Part shown: in pieces, positions 8,398 to 17,847 of the stretch | Layout: each line of letters begins with the position of its first letter | How positions within the stretch are numbered: the stretch's first letter is position 1 | Assembly (NCBI RefSeq): GCF_004353505.1 | Contig: NZ_SMNQ01000003.1 | Coordinates: forward strand, 496,001-560,000 | Direction: 5' to 3' | Source of the DNA: Streptomyces sp. WAC05374 | GTDB taxonomy: Bacteria; Actinomycetota; Actinomycetes; Streptomycetales; Streptomycetaceae | DNA length: 64,000 bases | Notes under the pieces: model-generated | Database searches by the model: none | Told to the model about the DNA's origin: nothing | What the model saw: only the letters and a program-made list of their open reading frames with translations | Made by a program: the position numbers and the translations under genes

Positions 8398-9156
8398 CTA
8401 CTTCTTGCCCTGGTTCTTGACCGCCTCGATGGCCGCCTTGGCCGCCTCGGGGTCCAGGTAGGTGCCGCCCGGCTTGACCGGCTTGAAGTCGGCGTCCAGC
8501 TCGTAGACCAGCGGGATGCCCGTCGGGATGTTCAGGCCCGCGATGTCGGCGTCGGAGATGCCGTCCAGGTGCTTGACCAGGGCGCGCAGGCTGTTGCCGT
8601 GGGCGGCGACCAGGACCGTGCGGCCGGCCAGGAGGTCGGGGACGATGCCGTCGTACCAGTACGGCAGCATGCGGACGACGACGTCCTTGAGGCACTCGGT
8701 GCGCGGGCGCAGCTCCGGCGGGATCGTGGCGTACCGGGCGTCGCCCGCCTGGGAGAACTCGTTGTCGTCGGCGAGGACCGGCGGCGGGGTGTCGTAGGAG
8801 CGGCGCCACAGCATGAACTGCTCCTCACCGAACTCGGCGAGCGTCTGCGCCTTGTCCTTGCCCTGGAGCGCGCCGTAGTGCCGCTCGTTCAGGCGCCAGG
8901 AACGGTGGACCGGGATCCAGTGGCGGTCGGCGGCCTCCAGGGCGAGCTGCGCGGTGCGGATGGCGCGCTTCTGGAGCGAGGTGTGCAGCACGTCGGGCAG
9001 CAGACCGGCGTCCTTGAGGAGCTCACCGCCGCGGACGGCCTCCTTCTCGCCCTTCTCGGTGAGGTTGACGTCCACCCAGCCGGTGAACAGGTTCTTCGCG
9101 TTCCATTCGCTCTCGCCGTGGCGGAGGAGGATCAGCTTGTACGGTGCGTCGGCCAT
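8398..9156 (-). CDS. gpmA: 2,3-bisphosphoglycerate-dependent phosphoglycerate mutase
   Basis: Glycolytic enzyme interconverting 3- and 2-phosphoglycerate through a phosphohistidine. The catalytic RHGES motif is in [20 protein letters not shown], and the second active-site histidine in [13 protein letters not shown]. The C-terminal tail after residue 230 covers the active site in this family. I use ATG 9156 (MADAPYKL, 252 residues), which starts at the conserved domain; an in-frame extension to 9186 adds ten unconserved residues. It is divergent from the MFS gene at 9274. Confidence 0.96.
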   Translation of the reverse strand: MADAPYKLILLRHGESEWNAKNLFTGWVDVNLTEKGEKEAVRGGELLKDAGLLPDVLHTSLQKRAIRTAQLALEAADRHWIPVHRSWRLNERHYGALQGKDKAQTLAEFGEEQFMLWRRSYDTPPPVLADDNEFSQAGDARYATIPPELRPRTECLKDVVVRMLPYWYDGIVPDLLAGRTVLVAAHGNSLRALVKHLDGISDADIAGLNIPTGIPLVYELDADFKPVKPGGTYLDPEAAKAAIEAVKNQGKK

Positions 9157-9186
9157 GCGTACGAGATTAATGGACGCCGATGACAC

Positions 9187-9203
9187 TTGACGGCTCCCGT
9201 CAA
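9187..9203. promoter_or_regulatory. Perfect inverted repeat between gpmA and MFS gene
   Basis: TTGACGG-CTC-CCGTCAA, 7-bp perfect arms with a 3-nt centre, 71 nt upstream of the MFS start and 31 nt upstream of gpmA. It looks like a repressor or activator operator; the cognate regulator is not identifiable here. Confidence 0.4.
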
Positions 9204-9273
9204 TTCAGTGGCCCCCCGCCTCGGCAGCCCGTAATTTTCGATCACCGGGTCAGCCGCTTACGGGGGGTCACGC

Positions 9274-10539
9274 ATGTCCATCACCACGCTCAAACGGGCG
9301 GCGAGGGAGAGCGTCTCGGGGCTTCCCCGGGCGTTCTGGTGGCTGTGGGCCAGCACCCTGATCAACCGGCTCGGCGCCTTCGTCGCGACCTTCATGGCCC
9401 TGTACCTGACCCTGGACCGCGGCTATTCGGCCTCGTACGCGGGGCTCGTCGCCTCCCTGCACGGGCTGGGCGGCGTCATATCGTCGGTCGCCGGCGGGGT
9501 GATGACCGACCGGCTCGGCCGCCGCCCCACGCTGCTGATCGCCCAGGTGTCGACGGCCGTCTCGGTCGCCGTCCTCGGCTTCATGCAGCACCCGGCCGCC
9601 ATCGCGGCCGTCGCCTTCCTCGTCGGCGCCGCGTCCAACGCCTCGCGGCCCGCCGTGCAGGCGATGATGGCGGACATCGTCCGGCCCGAGGACCGCATGC
9701 GGGCGTTCTCGCTCAACTACTGGGCGATCAACCTCGGCTTCGCCATCTCCGCCGCGGGCGCCGGGTTCATCGCCGAGTACAGCTACCTCGCGGGATTCCT
9801 CGGCGAGGCGGTGCTGACCCTGACCTGCGCGGTCCTGATCTACGCCAAGCTGCCCGAGTCGCGGCCCTCCCAGGCCCCGTCCGCTCCCGGGAAGGCCGTG
9901 GAGCCGGAGGTCGGGATGGGGACGGTCCTGCGCGACGGGCGGTTCATGGGTGTGGTGGGGCTGTCGTTCCTCATCTCGCTGATCTTCCAGCAGGGGTACG
10001 TGGGCCTGCCGGTCGCCATGGGCGCGGACGGGTTCAGCGCGGCCGACTTCGGGCTGGCGATGGCGGTGAACGGCGTGCTGATCGTGGCACTCCAGCTCCC
10101 GGTCACCCGGTACATCGAGCACCGTGACCCGCGCCGGCTGCTGATCCTCTCGTCGCTGCTGGCCGGGTACGGCTTCGGGCTCACCGCCTTCGCCGGGTCG
10201 GTCGCCGTCTACGCGCTGACCGTCTGCGTCTGGACGCTCGCCGAGATCGTCAACGCCCCGACCCAGACGGGCCTGGTGGTGCGGCTCTCGCCGGTCCACG
10301 GGCGGGGCCGCTACCAGGGCGTGTACACCATGTCGTGGTCGGCCGCCGCGCTGATCGCCCCGCTGATGTCCGGCTGGGTGATCGACCGGTTCGGCGCGGA
10401 GTGGCTGTGGGGCGCGTGCGCGGTCCTCGGGACGGTGGCCGGGCTCGGCTACTGGCTGCTGATGCGGACCCTGCCGGAGGAGCGGGAGGCGACCGGGGCC
10501 GCCGCGCCGGCGCCGGACCGGGAGGCGGTCACCGCCTGA
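9274..10539 (+). CDS. Major facilitator superfamily transporter (12 TM)
   Basis: 421 residues with about twelve hydrophobic helices. The MFS loop 2-3 signature is seen in GGVMTDRLGRRPTLL near residue 75 and a related loop in YIEHRDPRRLLILSS near 275. GGGGGG lies 6 nt before ATG 9274. The family exports or imports small molecules using the proton gradient; the substrate cannot be told from sequence. The C-terminal tail is a short Ala/Pro-rich cytosolic extension. It is divergent from gpmA and followed by a strong terminator. Confidence 0.85.
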   Translation: MSITTLKRAARESVSGLPRAFWWLWASTLINRLGAFVATFMALYLTLDRGYSASYAGLVASLHGLGGVISSVAGGVMTDRLGRRPTLLIAQVSTAVSVAVLGFMQHPAAIAAVAFLVGAASNASRPAVQAMMADIVRPEDRMRAFSLNYWAINLGFAISAAGAGFIAEYSYLAGFLGEAVLTLTCAVLIYAKLPESRPSQAPSAPGKAVEPEVGMGTVLRDGRFMGVVGLSFLISLIFQQGYVGLPVAMGADGFSAADFGLAMAVNGVLIVALQLPVTRYIEHRDPRRLLILSSLLAGYGFGLTAFAGSVAVYALTVCVWTLAEIVNAPTQTGLVVRLSPVHGRGRYQGVYTMSWSAAALIAPLMSGWVIDRFGAEWLWGACAVLGTVAGLGYWLLMRTLPEEREATGAAAPAPDREAVTA

Positions 10540-10567
10540 CGAGGGCGCGCTGGGCCTCGTACAGATT

Positions 10568-10606
10568 CTGGGGGCGTACGGACACGGGGGTGCCGTACGC
10601 CCCCAG
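10568..10606. terminator. Bidirectional terminator between MFS gene and ybjN-type gene
   Basis: Perfect 14-bp arms CTGGGGGCGTACGG and complement with an 11-nt loop, between convergent genes. Confidence 0.75.
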
Positions 10607-10676
10607 CCGTGTGTGGAGCGGGCCGGCGAAGTCCGGGACGTCGATCTGGCCGAACTCCCGGCGGCGGCCGGGGTGG

Positions 10677-11165
10677 TTACTTCTCCGGGCGGGTCAGGTG
10701 GCTGAACGCGTCCAGGTTGCGCGTGGACTCCCCACGTGCGACGCGCCAGGCGTACTCCTTGCGGATCGCCGTGGCGAACCCCAGCTCCAGCAGCGTGTTG
10801 AACGCCCCGTCCGCCGCCTCCAGGACCGAGCCGAGCACCCGGTCCAGCTCCTCCGGGGTGACCGCCGACAGCGGCAGCTTGCCGGTCAGGTAGATGTCGC
10901 CGAGGCTGTCGACCGCGTACGCCACCCCGTACAGCCGCAGGTTCCGCTCCAGCAGCCAGCGGTGGACCCCCGCCTGGTTCTCGTCGGGGTGCCGGATCAC
11001 GAACGCGTTCAGCGACAGCGAGTGGCGGCCCAGGCGCAGCGACAGCGTGGTGGACAGCTTGCGCGTACCGGGGAGGGTGACGACGTACGAGCCGGGCTCC
11101 GGGGACTCCCAGGTCAGCTCGGCGTCGGTCAGCGCGGACTCGATGATCTTCCGGGCGTCAGCCAT
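10677..11165 (-). CDS. YbjN-domain protein
   Basis: 162-residue cytosolic protein of the YbjN/type III secretion chaperone-like fold. It starts at ATG 11165 ([14 protein letters not shown]), overlapping the mshA stop by 8 nt, so it is translationally coupled to mshA. Typical segments are [21 protein letters not shown] and LYLTGKLPL. Cotranscription with mshA is conserved in streptomycetes and suggests a link to mycothiol or redox homeostasis, but no biochemical role is known to me. Confidence 0.85.
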   Translation of the reverse strand: MADARKIIESALTDAELTWESPEPGSYVVTLPGTRKLSTTLSLRLGRHSLSLNAFVIRHPDENQAGVHRWLLERNLRLYGVAYAVDSLGDIYLTGKLPLSAVTPEELDRVLGSVLEAADGAFNTLLELGFATAIRKEYAWRVARGESTRNLDAFSHLTRPEK

Positions 11166-12519
11166 GACGCGAGCGTACGGCACGGCGATGTTCGTGCATC
11201 GCCGCGGTGTACACGTCCGCCGTCCCCGACGCCGCCGTGTCCCAGCCGAACGACTCGGCGTGCCGCGCCGCCGCCGCGCCCAGGCGGGCGGTCAGCGACG
11301 GGTCGGCGACGAACCGGCGCAGCGCGTCCGCGTAGTCCGCCGGATCGTGCCCATCCACCAGGAAGCCGGTCGAGCCGTCCCGCACCGCGACCGGCAGCCC
11401 GCCCACCGACGCGGCGACGACCGGGGTGCCCGCCGCCTGCGCCTCGATGGCGACCAGCCCGAACGACTCGCTGTACGAGGGCATGACCAGCACCGACGCC
11501 GCCCGGAACCAGTCGGCGAGCGCGTCCTGGCGCACCGGCGGGTGGAAGCGCACCACGTCCGCGATGCCCAGCTTCGCGGCGAGCTTCTGGAGCCCCTCCG
11601 GCTTGGCGAGGCCGCTGCCGCTGGGCCCGCCGACGACGGGCACGAGCATCCGGGACCGCAGCGAGGGGTCCCGCTCCAGCAGCAGGGCGGCGGCGCGCAG
11701 CAGGATGTCGGGGGCCTTCAGGGGCTGTATGCGCCCCGCGAAGACGGGGATGAACGCGTCGGCGGGCAGCCCGAGCCGGGCGCGGGCGGCGGCCCGCCCG
11801 TCCGCCGGCCGGAACCGGTCGAGGTTCACGCCCGGGTGCACGACCGCGACCTTCGACGGCTCGGCCTCGTAGAAGCGGACCAGCTCGTCCGCCTCCTCGG
11901 CGGTGTTGGCGATCAGCCGGTCGGCCGCGCGCACGATCTGGGTCTCGCCGATCACCCGCGCGGCCGGCTCGGGGGTGTCGCCCTCCGCGAGCGCCGCGTT
12001 CTTGACCTTGGCCATGGTGTGCATGGCGTGCACCAGCGGCACGCCCCACCGCTCGGCGGCGAGCCAGCCGACGTGGCCGGAGAGCCAGTAGTGCGAGTGG
12101 ACCAGGTCGTAGTGGCCGGGCCGGTGCCCCGCCCAGGCCCGCATGACGCCGTGCGTGAAGGCGCAGAGCTGGGCGGGCAGCTCCTCCTTGGCGAGCCCCT
12201 CGTAGGGTCCGGCGTCCACGTGCCGGACGAGGACGCCCGGCGCCAGTTCCACCGCCGGGGGCAGCCCCCCGGCCGTGGCCCGCGTGAAGATCTCGACCTC
12301 GATGTTGATCGCGGCGAGGCGCTTGGCCAGCTCGACGATGTAGACGTTCATGCCGCCCGCGTCGCCCGTGCCCGGCTGGTGCAGCGGCGAGGTGTGGACG
12401 CTGAGCATGGCGACCCGGCGCGGCACACGGGCCCGCCCGGGCAGGCGGAGGCGGTGCGGCGGGCCGAGCCGGTGCGGCGTCGCCAGACTGCCGGCGAACC
12501 GGGACACGTACTGGCTCAC
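11158..12519 (-). CDS. mshA: D-inositol-3-phosphate glycosyltransferase (mycothiol step 1)
   Basis: GT-B glycosyltransferase (GT4) that joins GlcNAc to inositol 3-phosphate, the first committed step of mycothiol synthesis. The N-terminal domain carries [21 protein letters not shown], the inositol-phosphate binding segment; the C-terminal UDP-sugar domain carries [10 protein letters not shown] and [21 protein letters not shown] with the EX7E pattern. I chose GTG 12519 ([10 protein letters not shown], 453 residues) because GGAAGGA lies 8 nt upstream; an ATG at 12546 is possible. It is coupled to the downstream YbjN gene. Confidence 0.95.
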   Translation of the reverse strand: MSQYVSRFAGSLATPHRLGPPHRLRLPGRARVPRRVAMLSVHTSPLHQPGTGDAGGMNVYIVELAKRLAAINIEVEIFTRATAGGLPPAVELAPGVLVRHVDAGPYEGLAKEELPAQLCAFTHGVMRAWAGHRPGHYDLVHSHYWLSGHVGWLAAERWGVPLVHAMHTMAKVKNAALAEGDTPEPAARVIGETQIVRAADRLIANTAEEADELVRFYEAEPSKVAVVHPGVNLDRFRPADGRAAARARLGLPADAFIPVFAGRIQPLKAPDILLRAAALLLERDPSLRSRMLVPVVGGPSGSGLAKPEGLQKLAAKLGIADVVRFHPPVRQDALADWFRAASVLVMPSYSESFGLVAIEAQAAGTPVVAASVGGLPVAVRDGSTGFLVDGHDPADYADALRRFVADPSLTARLGAAAARHAESFGWDTAASGTADVYTAAMHEHRRAVRSRHG

Positions 12520-12644
12520 GTCGGCGTCCTTCCGCTGTGCGGGCATGGCAAGCGGAGGACACGCGCGCGCCAGTGCGTACGGCCCTCCTGTCAGCGACAA
12601 CAGCGGGCCGGCCCTGCGCATTTCCGCTTTGCCAATTCATTACG

Positions 12645-12843
12645 CGCACGGGGCCGGGCGCGTGACCGCGTAAGAGGCGGACCCGGACGCGCACGGGGCG
12701 GGCGCGTGACGCGCGGGGGGGGGACCCGGACGCGCTGCGGGGCGGGCGCTGACGCGCGGGGGCCCCGGACGCGCACGGGGCCGGGCGCGTGACGCGCGGG
12801 GGGGACCCGGACGCGCGTTGGGGCGGGTTCATGACACGTACGG
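12645..12843. repeat. Four to five imperfect tandem repeats of about 42 bp
   Basis: Units begin at 12645, 12690, 12733, 12772 and 12814 (the last truncated and diverged); unit lengths are 45, 43, 39 and 42 bp. Each starts CGCACGGGGC or close, runs through GGGCGCGTGAC and ends ACCCGGACG. The array lies in the promoter region between divergent mshA and the methyltransferase gene. Confidence 0.8.
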
Positions 12844-12875
12844 GTGCGGCCCGCGGACCGCTTACCCTCGTCCCC

Positions 12876-13691
12876 ATGGCCCCGCGCACCACCCGCCCGA
12901 CCGGGACCCGCCCCGTCGGCACACCGACCCGCGGGACCACCAACCCCAACCGCCTGCGCCGCATGGACCGCTGGATCGCCGCCGTCCACGGCGCGCAGCT
13001 CCGCCGCGCCCGCACGGCGCCGGTCGCCGTCGACCTGGGGTACGGGGCGGCTCCCTGGACCGCCGTGGAACTGCTGCACCGGCTGCGCGCCGACGCCGAT
13101 CCCCGCACCCGGGTGGTGGGCGTCGAGATCGAACCGGACCGGGTGGCGGCGGCCCTGCCGTACGCCCGGGACGGCCTGACCTTCGTGCACGGCGGCTTCG
13201 AGGTCCCGGTGGACGGCTCCCCGGCGCTGATCCGGGCGGCGAACGTGCTGCGGCAGTACGACGAGGACGAGGTCGCGGCGGTGTGGGCGCGGCTGTGCGC
13301 ACGGCTCGCGCCGGGCGGGCTGCTGGTGGAGGGGACGTGCGACGAGATCGGGCGCCGGCACGTGTGGGTGGCCCTGGGCCCGGAGGGCCCGCGCACGGTG
13401 ACCTTCGCGACGCGGCTCGGGTCGCTGGAGCGCCCCTCCGACCTGGCGGAGCGCCTGCCGAAGGCGCTGATCCACCGGAACGTGCCGGGTGAGCCGGTGC
13501 ACGCCTTCCTGCGGGACTTCGACCGCGCGTGGGCGGCGGCGGCCCCGTACGCCTCGCTGGGCGCCCGGCAGCGGTGGATCAGGACGGCGCGGGACCTGGC
13601 GGCCGACTGGCCGCTGGTGGACGCCCGACGCCGGTGGCGGCAGGGCGAGGTGACGGTCCGGTGGGCGGCGCTGGCACCGGGCGCGTACTGA
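12876..13691 (+). CDS. Class I SAM-dependent methyltransferase-like protein
   Basis: 271 residues from ATG 12876. Motif I for SAM is AVDLGYGAAPWTAVELL near residue 50 and the acidic end of strand 2 is VVGVEIEPDRVAAAL. Later segments (LRQYDEDEVAAVWARLCARLAPGGLLVEGTC spread over residues 125-155) fit the motif II/III region. The substrate is unknown. TACCCT lies 7 nt before the start codon and there is no Shine-Dalgarno, so the message may be leaderless. In-frame starts at 12789 and 12831 would place the repeat array inside the gene and are less likely. Confidence 0.8.
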   Translation: MAPRTTRPTGTRPVGTPTRGTTNPNRLRRMDRWIAAVHGAQLRRARTAPVAVDLGYGAAPWTAVELLHRLRADADPRTRVVGVEIEPDRVAAALPYARDGLTFVHGGFEVPVDGSPALIRAANVLRQYDEDEVAAVWARLCARLAPGGLLVEGTCDEIGRRHVWVALGPEGPRTVTFATRLGSLERPSDLAERLPKALIHRNVPGEPVHAFLRDFDRAWAAAAPYASLGARQRWIRTARDLAADWPLVDARRRWRQGEVTVRWAALAPGAY

Positions 13692-13862
13692 GCGGACCGG
13701 CAAGGGGCGCGGAGGCGGTGCCCGTCGCGTGGAACGGCGCTCCGCGATCTTTCGTCCCCCATGGGTGGGTGTGACTCTGTCGTTTTCGCGGGCCTCATGG
13801 CACCATCTCGATCGACACCCGAAGTTACTGACGGTAAATCAGATGGGGAGATGGGGGAGTCC

Positions 13863-14942
13863 GTGAACCGACGCCGCTGCGCCACCGCCGCGATCACCGT
13901 GGTCTGCGCCCTGACCGTGCTGGCGTCACCGGTCCAGGCGGCGTACGCGGCGCCCGTCCCGCCCCCGCCCGCCACCGCGCCGCCCGCGTCGGCACCGCCC
14001 GCCCCGGACCGGAGCCTGGAGGAGGTGCGCCGGGAGATCGACGCCCTCTACCGCCAGGCCGCCTCCGCCACCGACGCGTACAACCTCGCCGACGAGCGGG
14101 CCAAGAAGCAGTCGGCCGAGATCGTCAGACTGGCCCGGGCCATCGTGGAGGGCCAGGCCCGCATCGCGGACCTGAAGAACCGGGCCGGCGCCGCCGCCCG
14201 CGCCCAGTACCGCAACGGCGGCATACCCGACGAGGCCAAACTCGTCCTCACCGACGACCCGCAGCTCTTCCTCAGCGGCGTCGGCCGCCTCCGGCAGGGC
14301 CAGAAGGCGACCAAGGACCTCCTCGCCGAACTGGCGCAGCGGCAGGCCGACTTGGAGACGTACACCAAGGACGCGGGCGCCCACTGGAACCGGCTGGAGG
14401 CCAACCGCGTCCAGCAGGCCAGGACCAAGAAGCAGATCGAGACCAAGATCGCTGCCGCCGAGAAGCTGGAGTCGCGGCTGGAGGCCGCCGAGCGCGAGCG
14501 GCTGCTCCAACTGGAGCGGGACGAGCAGGCCAGGGCCCAGACGGCCTGGCTCGGCTCCGGCGCCCTCGACGGGATCGGCGGCAGCGCGAGCCCGCAGGGC
14601 AAGAAGGCGATCGCGTACGCCACGGCCCAGCTCGGCAAGCCGTACGTGTGGGGCGCGGAGGGCCCGGGGTCGTTCGACTGCTCGGGGCTGACGTCACAGG
14701 CGTGGGCGTCGGCCGGTACGGGCATCCCGCGCACCTCGCAGGAGCAGTGGCGGCTGCTGCCCCGGGTCGACGTCAAGGACATGCGGCCGGGCGACCTGAT
14801 CATCTACCACGCGGACGCCAGCCACGTCGGCCTGTACATCGGCGACGGGGCGATCATCCACGCCCCCCGGCCGGGACGGAACGTCACGGTGGCGGGCGCG
14901 GGCTCCATGGCGATCCTCGGAGTCGTCCGCCCGGACAAGTGA
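13863..14942 (+). CDS. Secreted NlpC/P60 peptidoglycan endopeptidase with coiled coil
   Basis: Cell-wall D,L-endopeptidase acting outside the membrane. A signal peptide (VNRRRCATAAITVVCALTVL, cleavage near AYA) is followed by a Pro/Ala linker, a long coiled-coil region (residues about 55-235) and the NlpC/P60 domain. Catalytic cysteine is in SFDCSGLT, with histidines in ASHVGLYIG and IIHAPRPG. I use GTG 13863; ATG 13851 is in frame but its GGGGAG touches the start codon, so the choice is uncertain. The enzyme family trims stem peptides during growth or division; the coiled coil may hold it inactive until bound. Confidence 0.9.
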   Translation: MNRRRCATAAITVVCALTVLASPVQAAYAAPVPPPPATAPPASAPPAPDRSLEEVRREIDALYRQAASATDAYNLADERAKKQSAEIVRLARAIVEGQARIADLKNRAGAAARAQYRNGGIPDEAKLVLTDDPQLFLSGVGRLRQGQKATKDLLAELAQRQADLETYTKDAGAHWNRLEANRVQQARTKKQIETKIAAAEKLESRLEAAERERLLQLERDEQARAQTAWLGSGALDGIGGSASPQGKKAIAYATAQLGKPYVWGAEGPGSFDCSGLTSQAWASAGTGIPRTSQEQWRLLPRVDVKDMRPGDLIIYHADASHVGLYIGDGAIIHAPRPGRNVTVAGAGSMAILGVVRPDK

Positions 14943-15275
14943 GCGGTGCGGCCGGTCCGGGTGGGCCGTACACCCGGTCCGCGTCCGTCCGCGCGGACGC
15001 GTGAGCCGTCGGCCCGGACGCGTGAGCCGTACACCCGGTGATGTGAGCCACTGCCGTTACTGGCGGTTACGTCCCGGGATGTGACCGGCCCAACACACAG
15101 CGCGTGACGTTCGTCATGACGCGGTGCCCAACTACCTCCCGCTGCGCGGCATATGCCATCGGCTCTTCGCTGATCGCCATTCCGTTCGGACACCGCGGAC
15201 CGCTATGGTCCCCGTCGGTGGTCTCTCGCCCGAGAGGCCGCCGTGCCCTCGGGGGGAGGGAAGGAAACCGAACCG
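14943..15275. other. Intergenic region with short direct repeats
   Basis: Holds two copies of CGGACGCGTGAGCCGT (14994-15009 and 15015-15030) and two of CCGTACACCCGGT (14967-14979 and 15027-15039). The promoter of the following phosphatase gene should lie in 15050-15250. No gene with a plausible ribosome site was seen. Confidence 0.55.
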
Positions 15276-16574
15276 ATGCCCGTACCCGTACCGCGCCAGA
15301 GGGTGAACACGCCGAGCCAGACCGCGGTCGCCGCGACCGCAGCCGTCGGCACGGACCTCACCCTCCTGGTGATCGAGGACGACCCGGCGGGCACCTTCAC
15401 CGTTCCGGAGCTGGTCGACGCGTCCGGCGGCCGGGTCCGCATCCGTACCGCCCGCAACCTCACCGAGGCCGAGCGGCTCCTCACCGACGACGTGCACTGC
15501 GTGCTCGTCGACCTCGCCCTCGCCCCCGGCAAGCCGGGCGACGACCGGCTGGCGCCCCTGCACCACGTACTGCGCCTGGCGCCGCGCCACGCCGTCCTGG
15601 CCCTGACCACGTCCGGCGACGCCGAACTGGCGGCGGCCGCGGTGAGCGCCGGGGCCCAGGACCACCTGTGCCGCGAGGAGCTGGACGGACCGCTGCTCAG
15701 CCGCGCCATCCGGTACGCCGTGGAGCGCAAGCGGGCCGACTCGGTGCAGGTCAAGCTGGCCGAGTCCCGGCTGCGGGCGCAGGAGAACGCCCGCCTGGAG
15801 CGGGGCCTGCTGCCCACGCCGCTGCTCCAGGGCTCCGACCTGCGCTTCGCCGCCCGCTACCGGCCGGGGCGCTCGCGCGCACTGCTGGGCGGTGACTTCT
15901 ACGACACCGTGCGGACGCCGGACGGGACCGTGCACGCCATGATCGGCGACGTGTGCGGGCACGGTCCGGACGAGGCGGCGCTCGGCGTGGAGCTGCGCAT
16001 CGCGTGGCGGGCGCTGACGCTGGCGGGGCTGTGCGGCGACGAACTGCTCTCGACGCTTCAGCAGGTGCTGGAGCACGAGCGGGACAACGAGGAGATCTTC
16101 GCGACCCTGTGCACGGTCGACATCGCGCCGGACGGGCGCCGGGCCGGGCTGTGCCTGGCGGGGCACCCCTCGCCCCTGATCGCCCGGCACGGTCGGGCGG
16201 CGCAGCTCCTGCCGTACGAGGACGGCGGCCCCGCCCTGGGGCTGCTGCCGCGCGCCCGCTGGCCGCGCCGCCAGGTGGAGCTGGGCGGTGCGTGGAGCCT
16301 GATGATGTACACGGACGGCCTGATCGAGGGCCGGTCGGCGGGGCCGGACTCGCCCCGGCTGGGCCAGGACGGCATGGTCGAGATGATCAACCGCCAGCTC
16401 GCCTCGGGGCTGGGCGGCGAGGAGCTGCTGGAGGCGGCGGTGGCCGAGGTGCGGGAGCTGAACGGCGGCGAGCTGACGGACGACGTGGCCGTGCTGCTGC
16501 TCGCGCGTGAGCGCACGGCCGGGGACCCCACGGCCGGGCGCCCGTCCCGGAGCCGCCGCGGGCAGCGCCGCTAG
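15276..16574 (+). CDS. PP2C-type serine/threonine phosphatase with N-terminal receiver-like domain
   Basis: 432 residues from ATG 15276, with AAGGA 10 nt upstream. Residues 20-145 form a response-regulator-like domain (LTLLVIEDDPAG, CVLVDLALAPG) in which the usual K-P switch pair is replaced by LCREEL, so phosphorylation is uncertain. Residues about 165-415 are an SpoIIE/RsbU-type PP2C phosphatase: LLGGDFYDTV, MIGDVCGHGPDEAALG, MMYTDGLIEGR and GELTDDVAVLLL carry the metal-binding aspartates. Such enzymes dephosphorylate anti-anti-sigma factors in stress and development control. The C-terminal tail is basic and disordered. Confidence 0.9.
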   Translation: MPVPVPRQRVNTPSQTAVAATAAVGTDLTLLVIEDDPAGTFTVPELVDASGGRVRIRTARNLTEAERLLTDDVHCVLVDLALAPGKPGDDRLAPLHHVLRLAPRHAVLALTTSGDAELAAAAVSAGAQDHLCREELDGPLLSRAIRYAVERKRADSVQVKLAESRLRAQENARLERGLLPTPLLQGSDLRFAARYRPGRSRALLGGDFYDTVRTPDGTVHAMIGDVCGHGPDEAALGVELRIAWRALTLAGLCGDELLSTLQQVLEHERDNEEIFATLCTVDIAPDGRRAGLCLAGHPSPLIARHGRAAQLLPYEDGGPALGLLPRARWPRRQVELGGAWSLMMYTDGLIEGRSAGPDSPRLGQDGMVEMINRQLASGLGGEELLEAAVAEVRELNGGELTDDVAVLLLARERTAGDPTAGRPSRSRRGQRR

Positions 16575-16634
16575 CGGCGGCGGGCCGCCCGGCCGGGCCG
16601 CCGTGCGGCGGGGCCCGCCATGGCGGGGCCGCCG

Positions 16635-16985
16635 TCAGCGGCCGCCGTTGTAGGGGCCGTACGGACCGTCGCTGCTGGACCCGCCGCGCCGGCCGCCGCG
16701 GCCGCCCCCGGACACCTGCTGGAGGGCCGGCCGGACGTCGACCATGAAGACGATCGAGGCGACGAGACCGGCGATCTGGAGGAACAACATCGGCACCAGC
16801 AGGTTCACCGCGACCGTGACGCCCAGGATGATCAGCCAGAACATCTTGGTCTGCTTGTCGGCGGCGCGGTAGGCGTCCTCGCGTGCCGTCACCGCGATGA
16901 ACAGGGCGACCACGGCGATCAGGAGCATGGCGAGGTTGAGCAGAAAGAGGAACGTGCTGAATCCTGCGAGCAACATGCTGAGCAC
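16635..16985 (-). CDS. DUF2516 family small membrane protein
   Basis: 116 residues, GTG start at 16985. Two or three membrane helices are visible (residues 4-30, 47-68 and 66-82), then a Gly/Arg/Ser/Tyr-rich cytosolic tail from residue 92. The layout matches the actinobacterial DUF2516 family. It lies immediately downstream of the HBHA-like and XRE genes on the same strand; the 266-nt gap upstream contains GC-rich imperfect repeats (for example GGCCGGTCGG and GGCACCCGGCCGG variants). Function unknown. Confidence 0.75.
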   Translation of the reverse strand: MLSMLLAGFSTFLFLLNLAMLLIAVVALFIAVTAREDAYRAADKQTKMFWLIILGVTVAVNLLVPMLFLQIAGLVASIVFMVDVRPALQQVSGGGRGGRRGGSSSDGPYGPYNGGR

Positions 16986-17251
16986 CGCCTAGTCAGTGAG
17001 TGAAGCGCCTCGCGGCCAAGGTACCCGTACAACGCCCCGGCACCCCCGAACGTGCCCACGGCCCGCACGCCGATCACCTACGCCCGACCCCGCCCCGTGC
17101 CCGCCCGCCCCGCACCGGGCGGCCGGGGCGGTCACGGGCACAGACGGTCGGCCACCCGGCCGGTCGGCGCGGGCACGGGGACCCAGCCGGCAGGAGCACG
17201 AAGGGCACCCGGCCGGCCAGGCGCGGGGACGGCCGGTCGGGGACCCGCCGG

Positions 17252-17821
17252 TCAGGCGTCCGGCGAGGCGGTCTTCTTCGCGGCCGGCTTGCGCGGCGCG
17301 GGCGCCTTCTTCGCCGGGGCGGCCTTCTTGGCGGCCGGCGCGGCCGCTGCGGGAGCGGTCGCGGCGGGAGCGGTCTTCGGCTCCGGGTCCGGCTCGACGG
17401 CGATGGCGATCTCGTTGATCTCCTCGGCGGCCTCGCCGCGCCACTGCTTCACGGCCTGCTCACCGTGCTCGGCGACCTTCTCGTACGTCTCCCGCGCCCT
17501 GACCGCGTACTCGGCGGCCACGCCGACGCTCCGCAGCGCCAGGTGCTGCGCGTTCTCGCCCAGCTTCTTCAGGTCCGTGTCCAGGGAGCCGAGCACCTCG
17601 GTGACCTTGGCCTGCACGGTGGCCTGGGCCTCCTTGGCCTGGGCGCTCACCTTCTCCTGCACGGCCTTGGGGTCGGTGTTGCGCACCGCGTCGATGCGGG
17701 CGGGCGCCTCGGCGGCGAGCTGCTCGATCAGGCCGGGGACCTTCTTCGCCTGCTGCACGGCGAGGTCCGCCGTACCGGCGGCGAAGTAGAGGGGCGTGCG
17801 GAGTTCTTCGATGATGGCCAC
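17252..17821 (-). CDS. HBHA-like (heparin-binding hemagglutinin-like) helical protein
   Basis: 189 residues. The first 125 are a long amphipathic helix/coiled coil (LAVQQAKKVPGLIEQLAAEAP onward); the last 45 are a Lys/Ala/Pro-rich tail (KKAAPAKKAPAPRKPAAKK) like the lectin tail of mycobacterial HBHA. GTG 17821 has GGGAGGA 9 nt upstream. In mycobacteria HBHA binds glycosaminoglycans and lipid bodies; in a saprophyte the role is probably cell-surface, cell-wall or lipid-inclusion binding. It follows the XRE regulator gene on the same strand with a 26-nt gap, a likely operon. Confidence 0.8.
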   Translation of the reverse strand: MAIIEELRTPLYFAAGTADLAVQQAKKVPGLIEQLAAEAPARIDAVRNTDPKAVQEKVSAQAKEAQATVQAKVTEVLGSLDTDLKKLGENAQHLALRSVGVAAEYAVRARETYEKVAEHGEQAVKQWRGEAAEEINEIAIAVEPDPEPKTAPAATAPAAAAPAAKKAAPAKKAPAPRKPAAKKTASPDA

Positions 17822-17847
17822 GACTGTGGTCCTCCCGGATCGCAGAG

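Noticed and set aside
12645..12843. CRISPR-like array
   Set aside because: Units are contiguous imperfect repeats without unique spacers and no cas genes are nearby.
11129..13975. Open frame of 948 codons on the minus strand across mshA, the repeat array and the methyltransferase gene
   Set aside because: It is antisense or out of frame to clear genes, Arg/Pro/Ala-rich, and caused by high GC; no ribosome site or conserved domain.
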